A DNA stretch of 64,000 nt from Stictocephala bisonia (taxonomy: Eukaryota; Arthropoda; Insecta; Hemiptera; Membracidae). Location: NCBI GenBank assembly GCA_035578905.1, contig JAQJVL010000693.1, positions 335,001 through 399,000 of the forward strand, given 5' to 3'. This document shows, piece after piece, positions 37,213 through 49,085 of this stretch. The notes under the pieces are model-generated. The model did no database searches and was not told the DNA's origin. It was given only the letters and a program-made list of their open reading frames with translations. Position 1 is the stretch's first letter; the number at the start of each line of letters is the position of its first letter. The position numbers were made by a program, and so were the translations under genes.

Positions 37213-38133
37213 ACCTAGTGTTGACTTTGGAACTACGTGCAACTCCGTCCACTCTCAGAAAACCAGTCGTTATCTTCACGTCCTTCCCAAACCTTGTGTG
37301 ATATGAACAGTCGTCGGAGATGACTCTCCATCCCTGCTTGCCTATCTAGTGTTGACTTTGGTACTACGTGCAACTCCGTCCACTATCAGAAAACCAGTCG
37401 TTATCTTCACGTCCTTCCCAATCCTTGTGTGATATGAACATTCGTCGGAGATGACTCTCCATCCCTGCTTGCCTATCTAGTGTTGACTTTGGTACTACGT
37501 GCAACTCCGTCCACTATCAGAAAACCAGTCGTTATCTTCACGCCCGTCCCAAACCTTGTGTGATACGAACAGTCGTGGCAGATGACTCTCCATCCCTGCT
37601 TGCCTATCTAGTGTTGACTTTGGTACTACGTGCAACTTCGTCCACTATCAGAAAACCAGTCGTTATCTTCACGTCCATCCCAAACCTTATGTGATATGAA
37701 CAGTCGTGGCAGATGACTCTCCATCCCTGTTTGCCTACCTAGTGTTGACTTTGGAACTACGTGCAACTTCGTCCACTATCAGAAAACCAGTCGTTATATT
37801 CACGTCCGTCCCAAACCTTGTGTGATATGAACAGTCGTGGCAGATGACTCTCTATCCCTGTTTGCCTACCTAGTGTTGACTTTGGAACTACGTGCAACTT
37901 CGTCCACTATCTGAAAACCAGTCGTTATATTCACGTCCGTCCCAAACCTTGTGTGATATGAACAGTCGTTGCAGATGACTCTCCATCCCTGTTTGCCTAC
38001 CTAGTGTTGACTTTGGAACTACGTGCAACTTCGTCCATTATCAGAAAACCAGTCGTTATCTTTACGTCCGTCCCAAACCTTGTGTGATATGAACAGTCGT
38101 GGCAGATGACTATCCATCTCTGCTTGCCTACCA
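37213..38133. repeat. 131-bp tandem repeat, 7 copies
   Basis: CTAGTGTTGACTTTGG starts units at 37215, 37346 and onward every 131 bp. Each contains AACTACGTGCAACTCCGTCC, GAAAACCAGTCGTTATCTTC and GATGACTCTCCATCCCTG. The copies are more than 90 percent alike by eye. The open frame at 37092-37301 overlaps the first unit and is not a gene. Confidence 0.95.
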
Positions 38134-39985
38134 AGAAGCGTCCTTCAATTGAATATTACTTAATAACCTTGAAAACGTCTCACGCTTACGTTTCAACTTT
38201 TGTATTTCAAATGTTAACATGCTTTTTACTTTTTACGACATGTGTAACTAATACTCTGAGATAGATTTTTTCTGTTTTGATTTATTTAAAAAATATACGA
38301 AATTAGAACAATAATTATTGGTATATTAAAAATAAATTAAAGGATAAAATTATAATATGATCTCAGGGGCTCTAAACGATTGTGTCAACTTTAATAAAAG
38401 GCGAAGTTTAAAATTGTAAGTTGATAAATAAATCTGGAATCCTTATTTAAATTTAACATTAGTCTTATTAAAAAAATGTTTATTTAGCCCTTGAACTGTT
38501 TTAAGATTATATAAAATAATTGACCTCTGTCAAAAGTTTAAATTTGTTTTTATGTGTTTTTTATTTTAATTTTTTTAACTTTATAGTAGAAATTGTATTT
38601 TTTTTGTGAACTTGATATGAATTACATGCACTTTATTAAACCTCATCAGCAAGAGATATGTTTTATAACCTAGTATCAATAATAAACGTGAAGACTATTC
38701 TCCAAAGCACATCCATCTAAATCTAGATAGCAAAAAAAAAAAAAAAAAAAAAAAATCACAATAAATTTTAACTTTTATATATTTTATTTTATATAATATA
38801 ATTAATCTTATGCAAGATCGAATTTAATATTCGAACCACTTTGCTTATCGTACTAATCCAGTGACTCCCATCCTCCTTACAGTCCTGTTTACTGCTGTCA
38901 TGATCTTGTTGGTGATATGTTAATGACCAAGACATTCCAACTGAGTTATATTCTTAATAACAACTGTAACAATAACTTTCATTGAAGTTTTCACAGCAGG
39001 CCCCGACTTGATCGTGAAAATGGTCTTCGCCTGCCTTATCAGAGAAACCGAATTACGCATTTAGTTCGTTTTGTGGTTTCTCTAAATGAACCACAAAACT
39101 TCTCTTGGTCCAAAACGAGAGAAAACTATTTTATTCACAACTTAAGACCTAATGATCAATCACAATCTGCATTTACTAATTTTATTTATTGTGAGAGAAT
39201 TAAATTTAAAAAATGTTAATATGTTTCTTTAAGAATAATTATTTAGTACAGTATTTTTATTTGTTTATTTCTTAAAGTAAGATATGTCTTTGAGTTTATA
39301 AATCGGGTTTACCCAACCCGGCCAGTAGAATATCTCATAATCTTTGTTAGCTTTTAATAATTCTGATTGTTTATGAAAAGCCATTTTTACGAGTAATATG
39401 AATCAAGAATGGCAACGTTCATTATAATATTAAAAGTAAAATGATTTAAAGTTTGTTAGTATGTTGGTTTTGTCTCTATAAATAATGTCTGTAATGAACG
39501 TTATGGAGGACAACGAGAAGCAAAATAAATATGGCAATAAAATGGCAAACATCCCCATTTTGTGAGGTATTTTACTCACTCGTTATGCATCCTTTTCGAT
39601 AAAGTGTAGCATCACTACTGTCAACCATATAACTTTAATAATTGGCCGTACAGTTAGAAATAATCCTACAAACTAGTGTACTCGTGTTTTCAATTAGATA
39701 TGTAAACTTATTTTTATTTTCGTTGAAACAAATTACTTGATTCAACATTATGATTATACTTATGTGCTATTAATATGTTAGACCTTGAATGTTAATATTC
39801 AATGAGTAAATTCAAAAGAACTTTATTAATAAACGCAACGATTCAATGGTTTAAGCTTTTAATGTCTGGAAAAGTTTAGCATTGATGAAAAATATTCATT
39901 TGAAAATAGTTTATGAAAAGAAATCAGCTTAAACTCACTTTACTAAATTCGAAATATCTAATTACTGTAGTTAATTTATAAATAT
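38134..39985. other. Intron, nothing recognised
   Basis: AT-rich intron with a 23-bp A run near 38732. A short hairpin pair (GTGGTTTCTC, AACCACAAAAC) lies near 39070-39100. No coding signal. Confidence 0.4.
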
Positions 39986-39989
39986 GTTT

Positions 39990-40065
39990 CGCTCCATGAA
40001 AACTTCAAAAACACAGGTTTCTATTTCAAGGATTATTTGCATAATAATTAGTATATCACGACACT
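39990..40065 (+). repeat. Left part of dispersed repeat P, interrupted by a hAT-like insertion
   Basis: CTCCATGAAAACTTCAAAAA, ACAGGTTTCTATTTCAAG and the run up to ATCACGACACT match the uninterrupted copy at 48630-48715 and, in reverse complement, 51885-51980. The match breaks at 40066, exactly where a CAGTGG terminus starts, and resumes at 43102. Confidence 0.7.
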
Positions 40066-40834
40066 CAGTGGTGGATTTAGGGGTGGCTTCTGGGCTCATA
40101 CCCCCCTCCCCCAAACAAAACAAAATGTTTAAATTACTACAGTAAATAAAACAATACCAATAGATATTTAACGATATCGAATAATTATTGACAATGTGAA
40201 AACAATTTGCTTTTTCATACTCACATTAACAAGCATTTTTAGCATGAATTATTACTATCACAATAAGTAACTCACAACTAACATGGTAAAAAGTGACGTA
40301 ACGATTTGAGTGATGATAAGAAGTGAAATATGTGAGCAAGCCTCTCATGCGAGAGAAGCGCGAGGACTGAAGGATTCTGATGCAGTGTCACACGGCAAGC
40401 ACGGAGATACACAAAGAGGTGCTGAACTCACAAGATTACAAACCTATATGAAACCAACGCTTTATATCGAAGTGGCTAGTTCCAAAATTACTAAATACCA
40501 TAATAGCCAACCCTACAACGACATTCTAAGAGACGATCCACTCCGTGTAGATATACTATAGTTATTTCAGTAAATATACAACTGTTTTTCTTACGAGACA
40601 AAATTCTTAAATACATAAAATAAATAGAACACACTGTTATTTCTGTCACATTCACATATTAATTAACATTATGGTTGTAACACCAAAATGGAATGTTGAA
40701 CTTGGGACCTATATTTAAACTTTATTATTGCTTTGAAATTAAATATTCAACAACGTTTAGTTTGCTGCTACTCATTAAAATATAAAATAATGAAATATAA
40801 GCTATAGCCATACACTTGCATTTAATATTAATAA

Positions 40835-41153
40835 ACAGTACAAGTAAATGTCACACAACACAAATTTATTACAATATAAGCACAAAATGCACAAATATAT
40901 TACAATACAAATACAAAATGCACAAATATTATGGTAATCGATTTCGGTGAACTACGCTCACCTTCCTCAGACCAGAGGGATTCACAAAAGAATGATTCTT
41001 TTGTGAATCCCTGTGGTCTGAGGAAGGTGAGCGTGGTTCACCGAAATCGATTACCATAATATTTGTGCATTTTATATTTGTATTGTAATATATTTGTGCA
41101 TTTTATGCTTATATTGTAATAAATTTGTGTTGTGTGGCGTTTACTTGTACTGT
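40835..41153. repeat. Near-perfect palindrome, two 159-bp arms around a 1-nt centre
   Basis: The centre is G at 40994 between TTCACAAAAGAAT and ATTCTTTTGTGAA. The arms stay complementary out to ACAGTACAAGTAA at 40835 and TTACTTGTACTGT ending at 41153, with only scattered mismatches (for example TGTCAC against the complement of GTGGCG). Landmarks on each arm are GGTAATCGATTTCGGTGAAC and CTTCCTCAGACC. A transcript in either direction would fold into a long hairpin. Confidence 0.95.
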
Positions 41154-41334
41154 ATATGTACCAACACGTATTATGCTAATTAAAAAAAACTATATTAATA
41201 AAATAATAATAAATTAAACAAACAGCAATTTTGTATAGTTTGCTATTTTGTAGTAATTTTAGTTATTTCAAATAGTATTTATATTTTTCTGCAGCAGTAG
41301 TAGTTTGAAAATAGGAATATGTTTCTTAAGCATT

Positions 41335-42375
41335 AGAGCGGCATCCCTGAGGTTCGTCATTCGTTAACGTATCAGGCTTGTCGCACATCCTTGAAAACCG
41401 ACCTTAAAGCAGTAACCATTCCAAACCAAATCTTTAGTCGTGTATGGGACTGTAAATATAAAAAAATAAGGTCGCTTTTAGTATGGTAATAATATAATTT
41501 TGAGACCGCAAAGTCTGTCCACCGAGGATACAGTGAATAAGTCTGATCAAGTGTGCGTCCTTTACGATCGAGATTTTATTTAATAGACATACATTTCTAG
41601 CGCAACCCGTGAAAAAATGTCAATCAGTTAATAGACTACAAGCGAAAAACAAATATTTGTATTACATACTGTAATAATAGTACTATCATGCCTCAAAAAC
41701 CGTCCACCGACGAATACCAGACGTAAACCAATCTGCTACATTGCATGTTTTTGTCGGCCAACTATTTAGTTATCTCACCTTCGATTTAGATCTAACGGGT
41801 ACTAAAATATCGATCGAGTAATAGACTATAAGTGTATAAAAGAATATTTCATTCTGGCTTTTAATAATTATATGAAGATGCTTCGAAGTCCGTCCATCGA
41901 GGTTCGCTATTCGTTAACCAATCAGGACTTTCGCACGTCTTTGACGACCGATCTTACAACAGAACCTAATCCGAATCAGGCCTAACCTGTACCAAAGCGT
42001 TATCGTGCATGGGAGTGTATAACATTAAGATATAGTCGTTTAATGTATGATAATAATATGAATATGAGACCGCAAAGTCTGTCCACTCTGGATACCGGCT
42101 AGTGAATTAGTCTGATCAAGTGTGCGTCTTTTACGTCCGACATTTTATTTAATAGACGTCTGATTCTGGCGTAACTGGTATCAAAATGTAAGTCAGTTGA
42201 AGTAATATAACCGTATAAAACATTATTGCATTACGTATTTTGTATTAATAATACCATAAGTCCTCAAATTCCGTCTATCGAGGGACGCCAGACGAAAACC
42301 AACCCTCTAAGGCCTACACGGCACGTCTTTGACGACCGTCTATTCAGTTATCTTACGTCATACTCCATACCTCTT
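41335..42375. repeat. Two-copy repeat of about 565 bp with internal sub-repeats
   Basis: GAGACCGCAAAGTCTGTCCA occurs at 41502 and 42066, followed in both by GTCTGATCAAGTGTGCGTC. The TCGTTAAC...TTCGCACGTC block at 41350 recurs at 41900. A related CCGTCCACCGA/CCGTCTATCGA plus GACGTAAACCAA-type block occurs at 41700 and 42275. Within each copy the similar blocks recur about every 180-200 bp, suggesting an older short tandem structure. Confidence 0.7.
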
Positions 42376-43109
42376 TGTTATTTTTATTCATCAGTTTACA
42401 TTTAAAATAGACGAAATTGAGATAATTAAGATTGAAAAGTTGTAGGTCTGAATAATAAAAACTTGCATGTTCTAATAATTCTTAATATTATAACAACCTT
42501 TAAAATTCCAATTTATTATGAAGCTTGGACAATACCTGAAATTTATTAAGTTCATATTAAATAATATTCTTAGCTTTCATTGAGTTGTTTTATTTATTAT
42601 TTAAGTATTTTGTTTTTTTTAAGCATAAAAAATATTAATTAGAAATAGTGCTTTACCACTTAATAGTCAAACTGTGCTTTAAGACCATTGATTATTCACT
42701 CAAGAAAGTTAAAAAAATATACTATCAAAACAACACAAAACTAAAAGTTGATAATTTATGTGCTTTGACAAGATTTATAGTCTATTATAAAATGCAAGAA
42801 TATTGAAAATATTGTGGCAAGCATATCGTTTACATAGGCTTCAATACAAAAATATAGGTGTAAATGGTTCAGCAGGAATTACATGTTTTCATGATGAAAC
42901 ATTAATTTAATGTTAAACTAGTGTTTAATCGTGTTAAAATTCTTTTCTTACAGAGCTAGGCTTAACCATAACTGGGTTAAAATGAATTTTTAAAGTTAAC
43001 TTCACAAGTCCTGGAATGAGTTTTTCTAGTAATGTACCCACAACCCCCATAAAGGCTTACTCTGATTAGCCTTCCAAAATAAATTTCTAGATCCGCCACT
43101 GACAACACT

Positions 43110-43480
43110 TGCTGTATTACTTTTCATGAGTGAATAATATTGTTGAAGTCCAAAATTTTTTTTTTTTTTTTTTTTTTGTAAAAAGCTGAGTATTTTTATA
43201 TTTTCTTTACTGTTAAATACGTGAAACATTAAAAGTAATTATTGACGATTTTAAATTTAAAAAAACTCATAATTTTATCTTATGGTCCACTATAATGGGT
43301 TTATAATCAAACTTTTTTCACTATAACCATTAACTTAACTTATTGTAGTATAATATAAATTACTGTAGTAATAAACTTGAACGATATAGTTGAAGAGCAG
43401 CCCAATGGTGTATATGGTGGTCGACTTTCCCAGCTTTGGTTTGGCAGTTTTGGAAACGGTCACCATCATATAGCCAAACT
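43110..43480 (+). repeat. Right part of dispersed repeat P
   Basis: After the transposon insertion the similarity to 48720-49085 resumes. Shared blocks include GCTGAGTATTTT/GTTGAGTATTTT, TAAAAAAACTCATAAT, ATGGTCCACTATAATGG and AACGATATAGTTGAAGAGCA. Near the right end both have GGTCGACTTTCCCAGC-type and GCAGT...GG blocks. A T-run at 43147-43167 is private to this copy. The repeat ends shortly before the Ig3 exon. Confidence 0.65.
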
Positions 43481-43611
43481 AGAAAAATGTTATTGTAATT
43501 TCAGGATGATAAAATGCTCAGAACGTCACAACCTACTTTTGAAGTGAACTAACGCCAGTTGTAAGTTGTCTAACAAGTCCTGTCAAACCTAACACCCTTC
43601 TGATGTTTCAG

Positions 43612-43872
43612 ACCCTCCGGAGACGCGGCTGGTGGGAACTCCAGGCTCGGACGTCGAAGAAGGCGTGGACACGGTAGTTCTAAGGTGTGTCACGGATGCC
43701 AACCCCCCAGCCCACATCAAGTGGCGTCGAGCTGGACACCCCGATGTGTCCAGTGCCGACGAGGCCCTTCAGTTCCGGCCTGTCACAAGGAGGGACTCTG
43801 GGACCTACACTTGTCTGGCGACAAATGATTTAGGTAGCAGCGACCCACTCACAGTCCAACTGGACGTCAAAT
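43612..43872 (+). CDS. Ig-superfamily adhesion protein, exon for Ig domain 3
   Basis: A complete I-type Ig domain on one symmetric phase-1 exon of 261 bp, from the acceptor CTGATGTTTCAG to the donor AAAT|GTAAGC. It reads Y-P-P-E-T-R-L-V-G, then a strand with VDTVVLRCVTDANPPAHIKW, RRAGHPDVS, LQFRPVTRRDSGTYTCLA, and NDLGSSDPLTVQLDVK. The B-strand cysteine (L-R-C), C-strand tryptophan (I-K-W) and D-S-G-T-Y-T-C F-strand motif are all present. The domain starts right after Y, generated by the split codon T|AC. The exon is about 60 percent GC against introns near 30 percent. It follows the longest intron, which ends only about 130 bp after the dispersed repeat P. Confidence 0.95.
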
Positions 43873-44489
43873 GTAAGCGATTTATTTTTGGTAAATTAGG
43901 TTTAGGATAAAAATCTGTATTGTGACGTAATGTCGATGTAAAATGAAAAAAGAAAGATAAGTATGTAAAGTATAAATGGCCCATAAATCTAGAAACCCCA
44001 TTCAAGGTCTCAAGACATAATCAAAATGAAAGTAAGATGGAGGGGCTGTTAGCCCTGAATCTGAATATGAGGGAGGAATATATGCATGAGGTGTTGCAGG
44101 ATGAAATATTGAGCGAAGCCTAGAATATATTGCTTGAAGGTTAAGAAATACTTGAACGTACATCAAAATTAACAATAATAAATCTCCAAGTTATAATATA
44201 CATGGAATAGAAACAATGTATTTCCCAAAACTGATCATTTTAATCAAATTGCATATTATGTATTGGTTCATTAATTTCAAATGAAGGAAAGGCAAATGTT
44301 ACAGTAAACTTACTTGACAATTTATTGTTTAATTTTAAAATACTATTAAAATACATTCATTTGAATATTTAGATTTTATTGATATACAGTATTGGTATTT
44401 AAATTTTATTTTTTTGACATGATTTTGTTAAATATGCCATACCTTCTGGAAAGTTTCATAAAAACGGAACAATATGTTTTTTCCAAAAT

Positions 44490-44850
44490 TTATTGACCAA
44501 AAGTTAAGTATGAGCTGTCATTTTAAACAATATCATATTGCACATTGGGTTTGCTTTTAATATTTTCAATATATACACCCTGTTTTGAAAAATATGTGAA
44601 AATAAAAACTTCAAACTAAATATTTTTTTATATTTTTTCTATAAAACTGATTAGGAATTTGCAAAGCAATTCTAATGTGCATTTTATTCTTGATCAAATG
44701 AAATTTGATTGGAAAAAATATATTTAAAATTAACTGATTAATTCGGATATTCATGATTGTATGCCCGGTTCGAAAATAATATTCTTCTTATAGGATTAAA
44801 ACCAACATAACCGACAGCCTCTGCAGACTCTTAAATAGTTTTCGAATAAA
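44490..44850 (-). mobile_element. MITE-like element, left-truncated copy
   Basis: The stretch matches the reverse complement of the element at 51113-51553. Shared blocks are CATATTGCA...GGTTTGCTTTT, GTGAAAATAAAAACTTC, CTTGATCAAATG, CGGTTCGAAAATAA and, at the right end, ATAGGATTAAAACCAACAT plus ACAGCCTCTGCAGACTCTT. The last block is the terminal inverted repeat of the family. The left terminus is not recognisable. Confidence 0.7.
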
Positions 44851-46459
44851 ACTGGCCTATATATTGAAATATCCAAATATTTTATGTATACGATTCAAGA
44901 GAAGAATGTATTAAATTTTATACACTCCTTGAGTGAATCAGACACTATAAAATATTACCAGATACAATAATAAACTTACTATATCAGTAAAAATAGTGAA
45001 TTTGTTTGAAATACTTAGTAAAATACTGATTTATAACTGTTTTAGCTATTATAACTTCTCATAAACCATTTTATGTTTTTAATCCGATATAAAATTAAAA
45101 ATATACTGGACAGATAATAATAATGTTAGCATATATTTTGGTAGTTTGTTTAAACATACTCTAAAAATGTACGGTTAGATCTTACCTTCTTTTGTCAGCT
45201 TAAATATATACATAACAATTCTATTTGTTTTAATATGCATGTATTAAACCTTCAACTCAAGAACAATAACGGGAGGATTAAAACGCAGTGTTTATACTTT
45301 GGCACATTTCCCACTTTACGAGAAGTTGTTTATTGTGTTTATTATTAACTTTGCAGACTTACCATTAAAGGTTTATTACGATCCTAAACCCACAGACAAC
45401 TGGTGAAGAGTAAACTGAGATGAATTTCCATGCGGAGCGGGATGGATAAGTTTTTAATTAAAACTTTCACCAGATCTCTCTCAACTTCAGCTGTCCTTAT
45501 TGTTCTTTGTGGTTAGGGTTGAGTTTGAAAATAGATAAAAGTATTATTGAAGAATATACCCTTGCATATTATTTTTAATTGTTTATATAAAGGCAAAACT
45601 TTAAATCAAAAATTGTTGACAAACAAGTTAAAGATAGGGATGTTATGTTAAAAATATTTTTATGTATATTTTTAAAACGCTGAATGTTTCAATAAAATAG
45701 AATCACTAAAAGTAAGTAACTAAAATTGTATGTATTTTTTATCTTATAGCTAAATGTATTATCCTAAGTCTACTATAGATTCTGTAGGGCTAAAATTATT
45801 GTTTTCATCAAAGTTTCAATATTTATTACTTGAATAAAAAATAAAAATATTTATAAGGTATAAGTAGCATAAAATGCTCAATTGGTTTTACAAAATGATG
45901 TGGCGGTAAATTAAAAGTACACTGTACCAATACCGATATAATGGAAAGAAATAAATTAAGTAAAATAGGGGATCAAATATACCAAACAGACTTCTTCTTT
46001 TTGCAGTCTAATGCTTTGGGTGAGCAAAAAAAAAAAAAATATATATATATATATATAGTATAGGAACGGGAAGGGAAAGAAAAAAAGGAGAAAGTCTTGT
46101 AAAATACTGCTCCTACAAATATAAAATATGTTAGCTAACAAATATAAAATGTTTATTATTAGGTAACGTATTTTTTAAATGTAAGGAAACAAATGATTTA
46201 CAGAACAGGTACTCAGTAAATAAATTGTATTCAAATTTCAGTATATTAGGAGATATAGGACATAGCAAACTTAACAAAGAAGACAAGTCCAATAATACCA
46301 CAGCAGTAGTAAACAAATACAGAAAACAACACATTTTTCACATGTTCAGAGCCACTGGCACTTTCATCATTATATTTCATCAGGTGTCAGTTAGCTGAAA
46401 ACCAGACTATCTTGGTTACTTGGTTAGGATTCCATGTAAAGCTGCGTGTATTTTAGTAG
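44851..46459. other. Intron between Ig3 and Ig4 exons, nothing further recognised
   Basis: AT-rich intron with a short (TA)n run at about 46040. No coding signal. Confidence 0.45.
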
Positions 46460-46612
46460 CCCTGGCTATTGGGCTATTTATATTAATAAATAGCTCTTTC
46501 TGAGGAACAGTCAACATTACTTAGTTACGATGACTACACTCTGTCATCTACACTCATCACATTAATTCGCCTCTCATATTAGCCCATATCTTGACGATCT
46601 GCATCTTAATTT
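46460..46612 (+). mobile_element. SINE 3' fragment, diverged
   Basis: GGCTATTGGGCTATTTAT, TTTCTGAGGAACAGTCAAC, ACGATGACTACACT, ATCTACACTCATCACAT and CTTGACGATCTGCATCTTA match the body of the SINE at 21828-22135. The tRNA-like head is missing and there are more substitutions than in the 9167 copy. Confidence 0.75.
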
Positions 46613-46841
46613 CGAATAGTGAAAAATAACTTATTTATAGAATTTAGTTTCCTTTTTATTTTGTCACAATGTATGTCATTGAGTTCTTCTAATTTTGTAT
46701 TACTTATAAGTTTTTTAATGTGAAAGTCACAATTTTAGGATCTGCTATTTGTCTGATAAAATTCCCTATTTCTTTTATTTGTTCATCATGTTTGATTCTA
46801 TCTTTGAATTTGAACAGTTTTATTTAATACGTGTTGTGCAG

Positions 46842-47138
46842 ATGCTCCAGTAATAAAGAGCGTGGGCCCTGATCGGCTGACGACAGCGACCCTGTACTCC
46901 CAAGCCACGTTCAACTGTGAGGCAGAAGGCCACCCACAACCCACCTACCAGTGGCTGCAGAGAGGAGCCCCGTCCTCCATAACATCTAGTGATGCACTGG
47001 TTCGTGGTTCAGAGCCACGCCTGGTCATTCGAAATGTCACATACGACCATCAGGGAGAGTATGTGTGTCGGGTTGTCAACTTCATCGGTGGCAAGGAGAA
47101 AGTCACCCAGAGTGAACCTGTCAGTTTGGAAGTTGTGG
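46842..47138 (+). CDS. Ig-superfamily adhesion protein, exon for Ig domain 4
   Basis: A complete I-type Ig domain on a symmetric phase-1 exon of 297 bp, from acceptor GTGTTGTGCAG to donor GTGG|GTAGGT. It reads Y-A-P-V-I-K-S-V-G-P-D-R-L, then SQATFNCEAEGHPQPTYQWL, QRGAPS, and a variable loop. The end has RLVIRNVTYDHQGEYVCRVV, NFIGGKEKVTQSEPVSLEVV. The two cysteines (F-N-C and Y-V-C) and the tryptophan (Y-Q-W) are intact, and N-V-T is a possible glycosylation site. A second GT five bases downstream (G|GTAAAA) would shift the frame, so I chose 47138. The G-x-E-R/K-V-x-x-S-E-P-V-S-L-x-V-V ending is characteristic of domain 4 in arthropod five-Ig receptors, as far as I recall. Confidence 0.95.
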
Positions 47139-48629
47139 GTAGGTAAAATTCGTAAACATTATCTTAACATGAGAGCTGCAGAAATTATATATCAGCTCCT
47201 GCTGAAATTCTCAATAATGACACTATAAAATTAAAAATCTGCATATAATCAGTTCATGAATGTAGGACTCTGGAGAAAGATAGATAAGAACTTTTGATCG
47301 ATGTTAAAAAATGTTTCATTTTCCATCAGCAAATGCTAATTTTACAATGTCATTCCAAAGTAAAGATGCCTGAAATAGCTGACATGCCCTTAAACTAGAT
47401 TAGGTTGTTTTTAACAATTAACAATGATCACTTACTCTGTAAAATATAATGGCAACAATTATTAGTATTTATAATCATAAACATGGCTTTCTGGGAAATA
47501 TTCCTGCCACTCTATAATATCAATTATTTATATTTTTAAAAATTACTTTAATAAAAGTTGCTAAACAAGTTACAAGAATAAATACAAGAACAAGTAGTTT
47601 GTAATAAAAAATATGTATAGTAAAACTACCATGAACAATATGACAAAAACAAAATTGATATCTATAAGTATATCTTCTAATATTCATGCTTATATATAAG
47701 ATATAGGTTTTATTCTATAAAATAATTCCAATAACATGTTTACCTAGAGTACTTTACATAAAAGCATTTATTAAAAAATTAAAAAAAAACACAAAAGCGC
47801 TGTATTTATAGGCCTACATGTATAAAATGTACAAGCCTATGCTCTTTTAAACGTGTTACTCATTGACAAACAACACTTGCATATACTTAAAGCTTATTTT
47901 CAAAGTCTTCGGCCAAAAATAAGATTCTTCCATTCTGTCATCTTCCCTTAAGTAATTCCTTCCATTAGATATATTGAGGAAATATAACCCCAAACAAATA
48001 TCTTCGGATGATTTTAGTCCTTATTTGCCTTTTGCCTTGATTCTACTGTAATATATTTTGTAACTTTCATTTGTAGCATCTCTGTACCAAAATCATAACC
48101 CATCCTGTGGATGTCCCCCAGTTACTAAATCCATTCTGAATATATTGCATAAATCAAGGTCTCTTCATAATGTACTCTCTTCTTTGCTTGAATGATGGCC
48201 TACAATACTTCGGATCGATCAACATCTAATCAGTTGGGACCTCAAGGATTTCTGTTTGGCGCAGCACCACAGCCTTTATCCGTTTAACTTAGACATACAA
48301 CCAATAGCCTATAATAGGTGCATAGCATCTTATGACTGATGAGAACTCCATACTTAGCACATATAAGTTCAATAACGAGTAAACACTGAAAAATATTACC
48401 ATTAGGGTGTAATATATAGTTGATTATTGAGGCACATTACTCCACATTATAGCAGTTGTTGCCTCTGGTGAGGGGAAGGGGTAGTGAGAGTCGACTTAGT
48501 TACCTGAACACTGGCCTGGTAGCTATTGTCACTGATAGTGATTGACACATATTCTCTTGAACTAGCTTATCCCATGTCCAAAATTGCAAACAGGTGAAGT
48601 AAATATATTTAGAAGTTTAATTTCTTTAA
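47139..48629. other. Intron, nothing recognised
   Basis: AT-rich intron without coding signal or recognisable repeats. Confidence 0.45.
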
Positions 48630-49085
48630 ACTTCCTCTCCATGAAAAACACCCAACACATGGGTTTCTATTTCAATGATTCGTCTCGTAATAATAATCGT
48701 ATCTTAACACTTGAAGTGTCATTTAATAGATGAAGAACCTTTTTAGTGGACCATAAGTAGGTTTTGTAAATAGTTGAGTATTTTGTTTTTCATGGTTAAG
48801 TGTATGTGAAACTATAAATGTCATTCTTGATAATTTTACATTAAAAAACTCATAATATCAACTTATAGTCTACTAGAATGGATGGACCTTTAGCAGTAAT
48901 CAAGTGTCCAATATAACTCATTTTAATAATAGATATGAACCGTACAGTTGAAATAGAAGAGCACGTTTGGCCAGCCAACAGTAAAATGCCATTGCTAATT
49001 AGGTCTGTCTGGGGCTGTTGACTTTCCAGCAGTGGCTTAGCAGTGTGGCCAGATTCTCTTACCTTCTTACCAGAATGTTTTTCAA
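48630..49085 (+). repeat. Dispersed repeat P, uninterrupted copy
   Basis: This stretch matches 39990-40065 plus 43110-43480 as one continuous sequence. At about 48710-48725 it reads TATCTTAACACTTGAAGTG, where the other copy has ATCACGACACT, a 3-kb insertion, and ACAACACTTGCTG. It also holds blocks shared with a third partial copy at 51885-51980 (reverse). No coding frame belongs to it; the minus-strand frame at 48850-49089 is spurious. Confidence 0.7.

Larger units (their letters stand above)
40066..43101. mobile_element. Non-autonomous hAT-like DNA transposon, about 3.0 kb
   Basis: The left end is CAGTGGTGGATTTAGGG and the right end, read in reverse complement, is CAGTGGCGGATCTAGAAA, so the terminal inverted repeats match over about 15 bp with two differences. 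It is flanked by ACGACACT (40058-40065) and ACAACACT (43102-43109), an 8-bp target duplication with one mismatch, the length expected for hAT elements. The related repeat at 48630-49085 supplies an uninterrupted version of the target. No transposase was seen. The 83-residue frame at 40310-40561 has no motif I recognise. Inside are a long palindrome (40835-41153) and a two-copy repeat of about 565 bp (41335-42375). Confidence 0.75.

Noticed and set aside
37092..37301. Short plus-strand frame as a gene
   Set aside because: It runs into the first 131-bp repeat unit and has no domain.
40310..40561. 83-residue frame inside the hAT-like element as a transposase gene
   Set aside because: Too short, no hAT dimerisation motif or catalytic residues visible, and no continuation in neighbouring frames.
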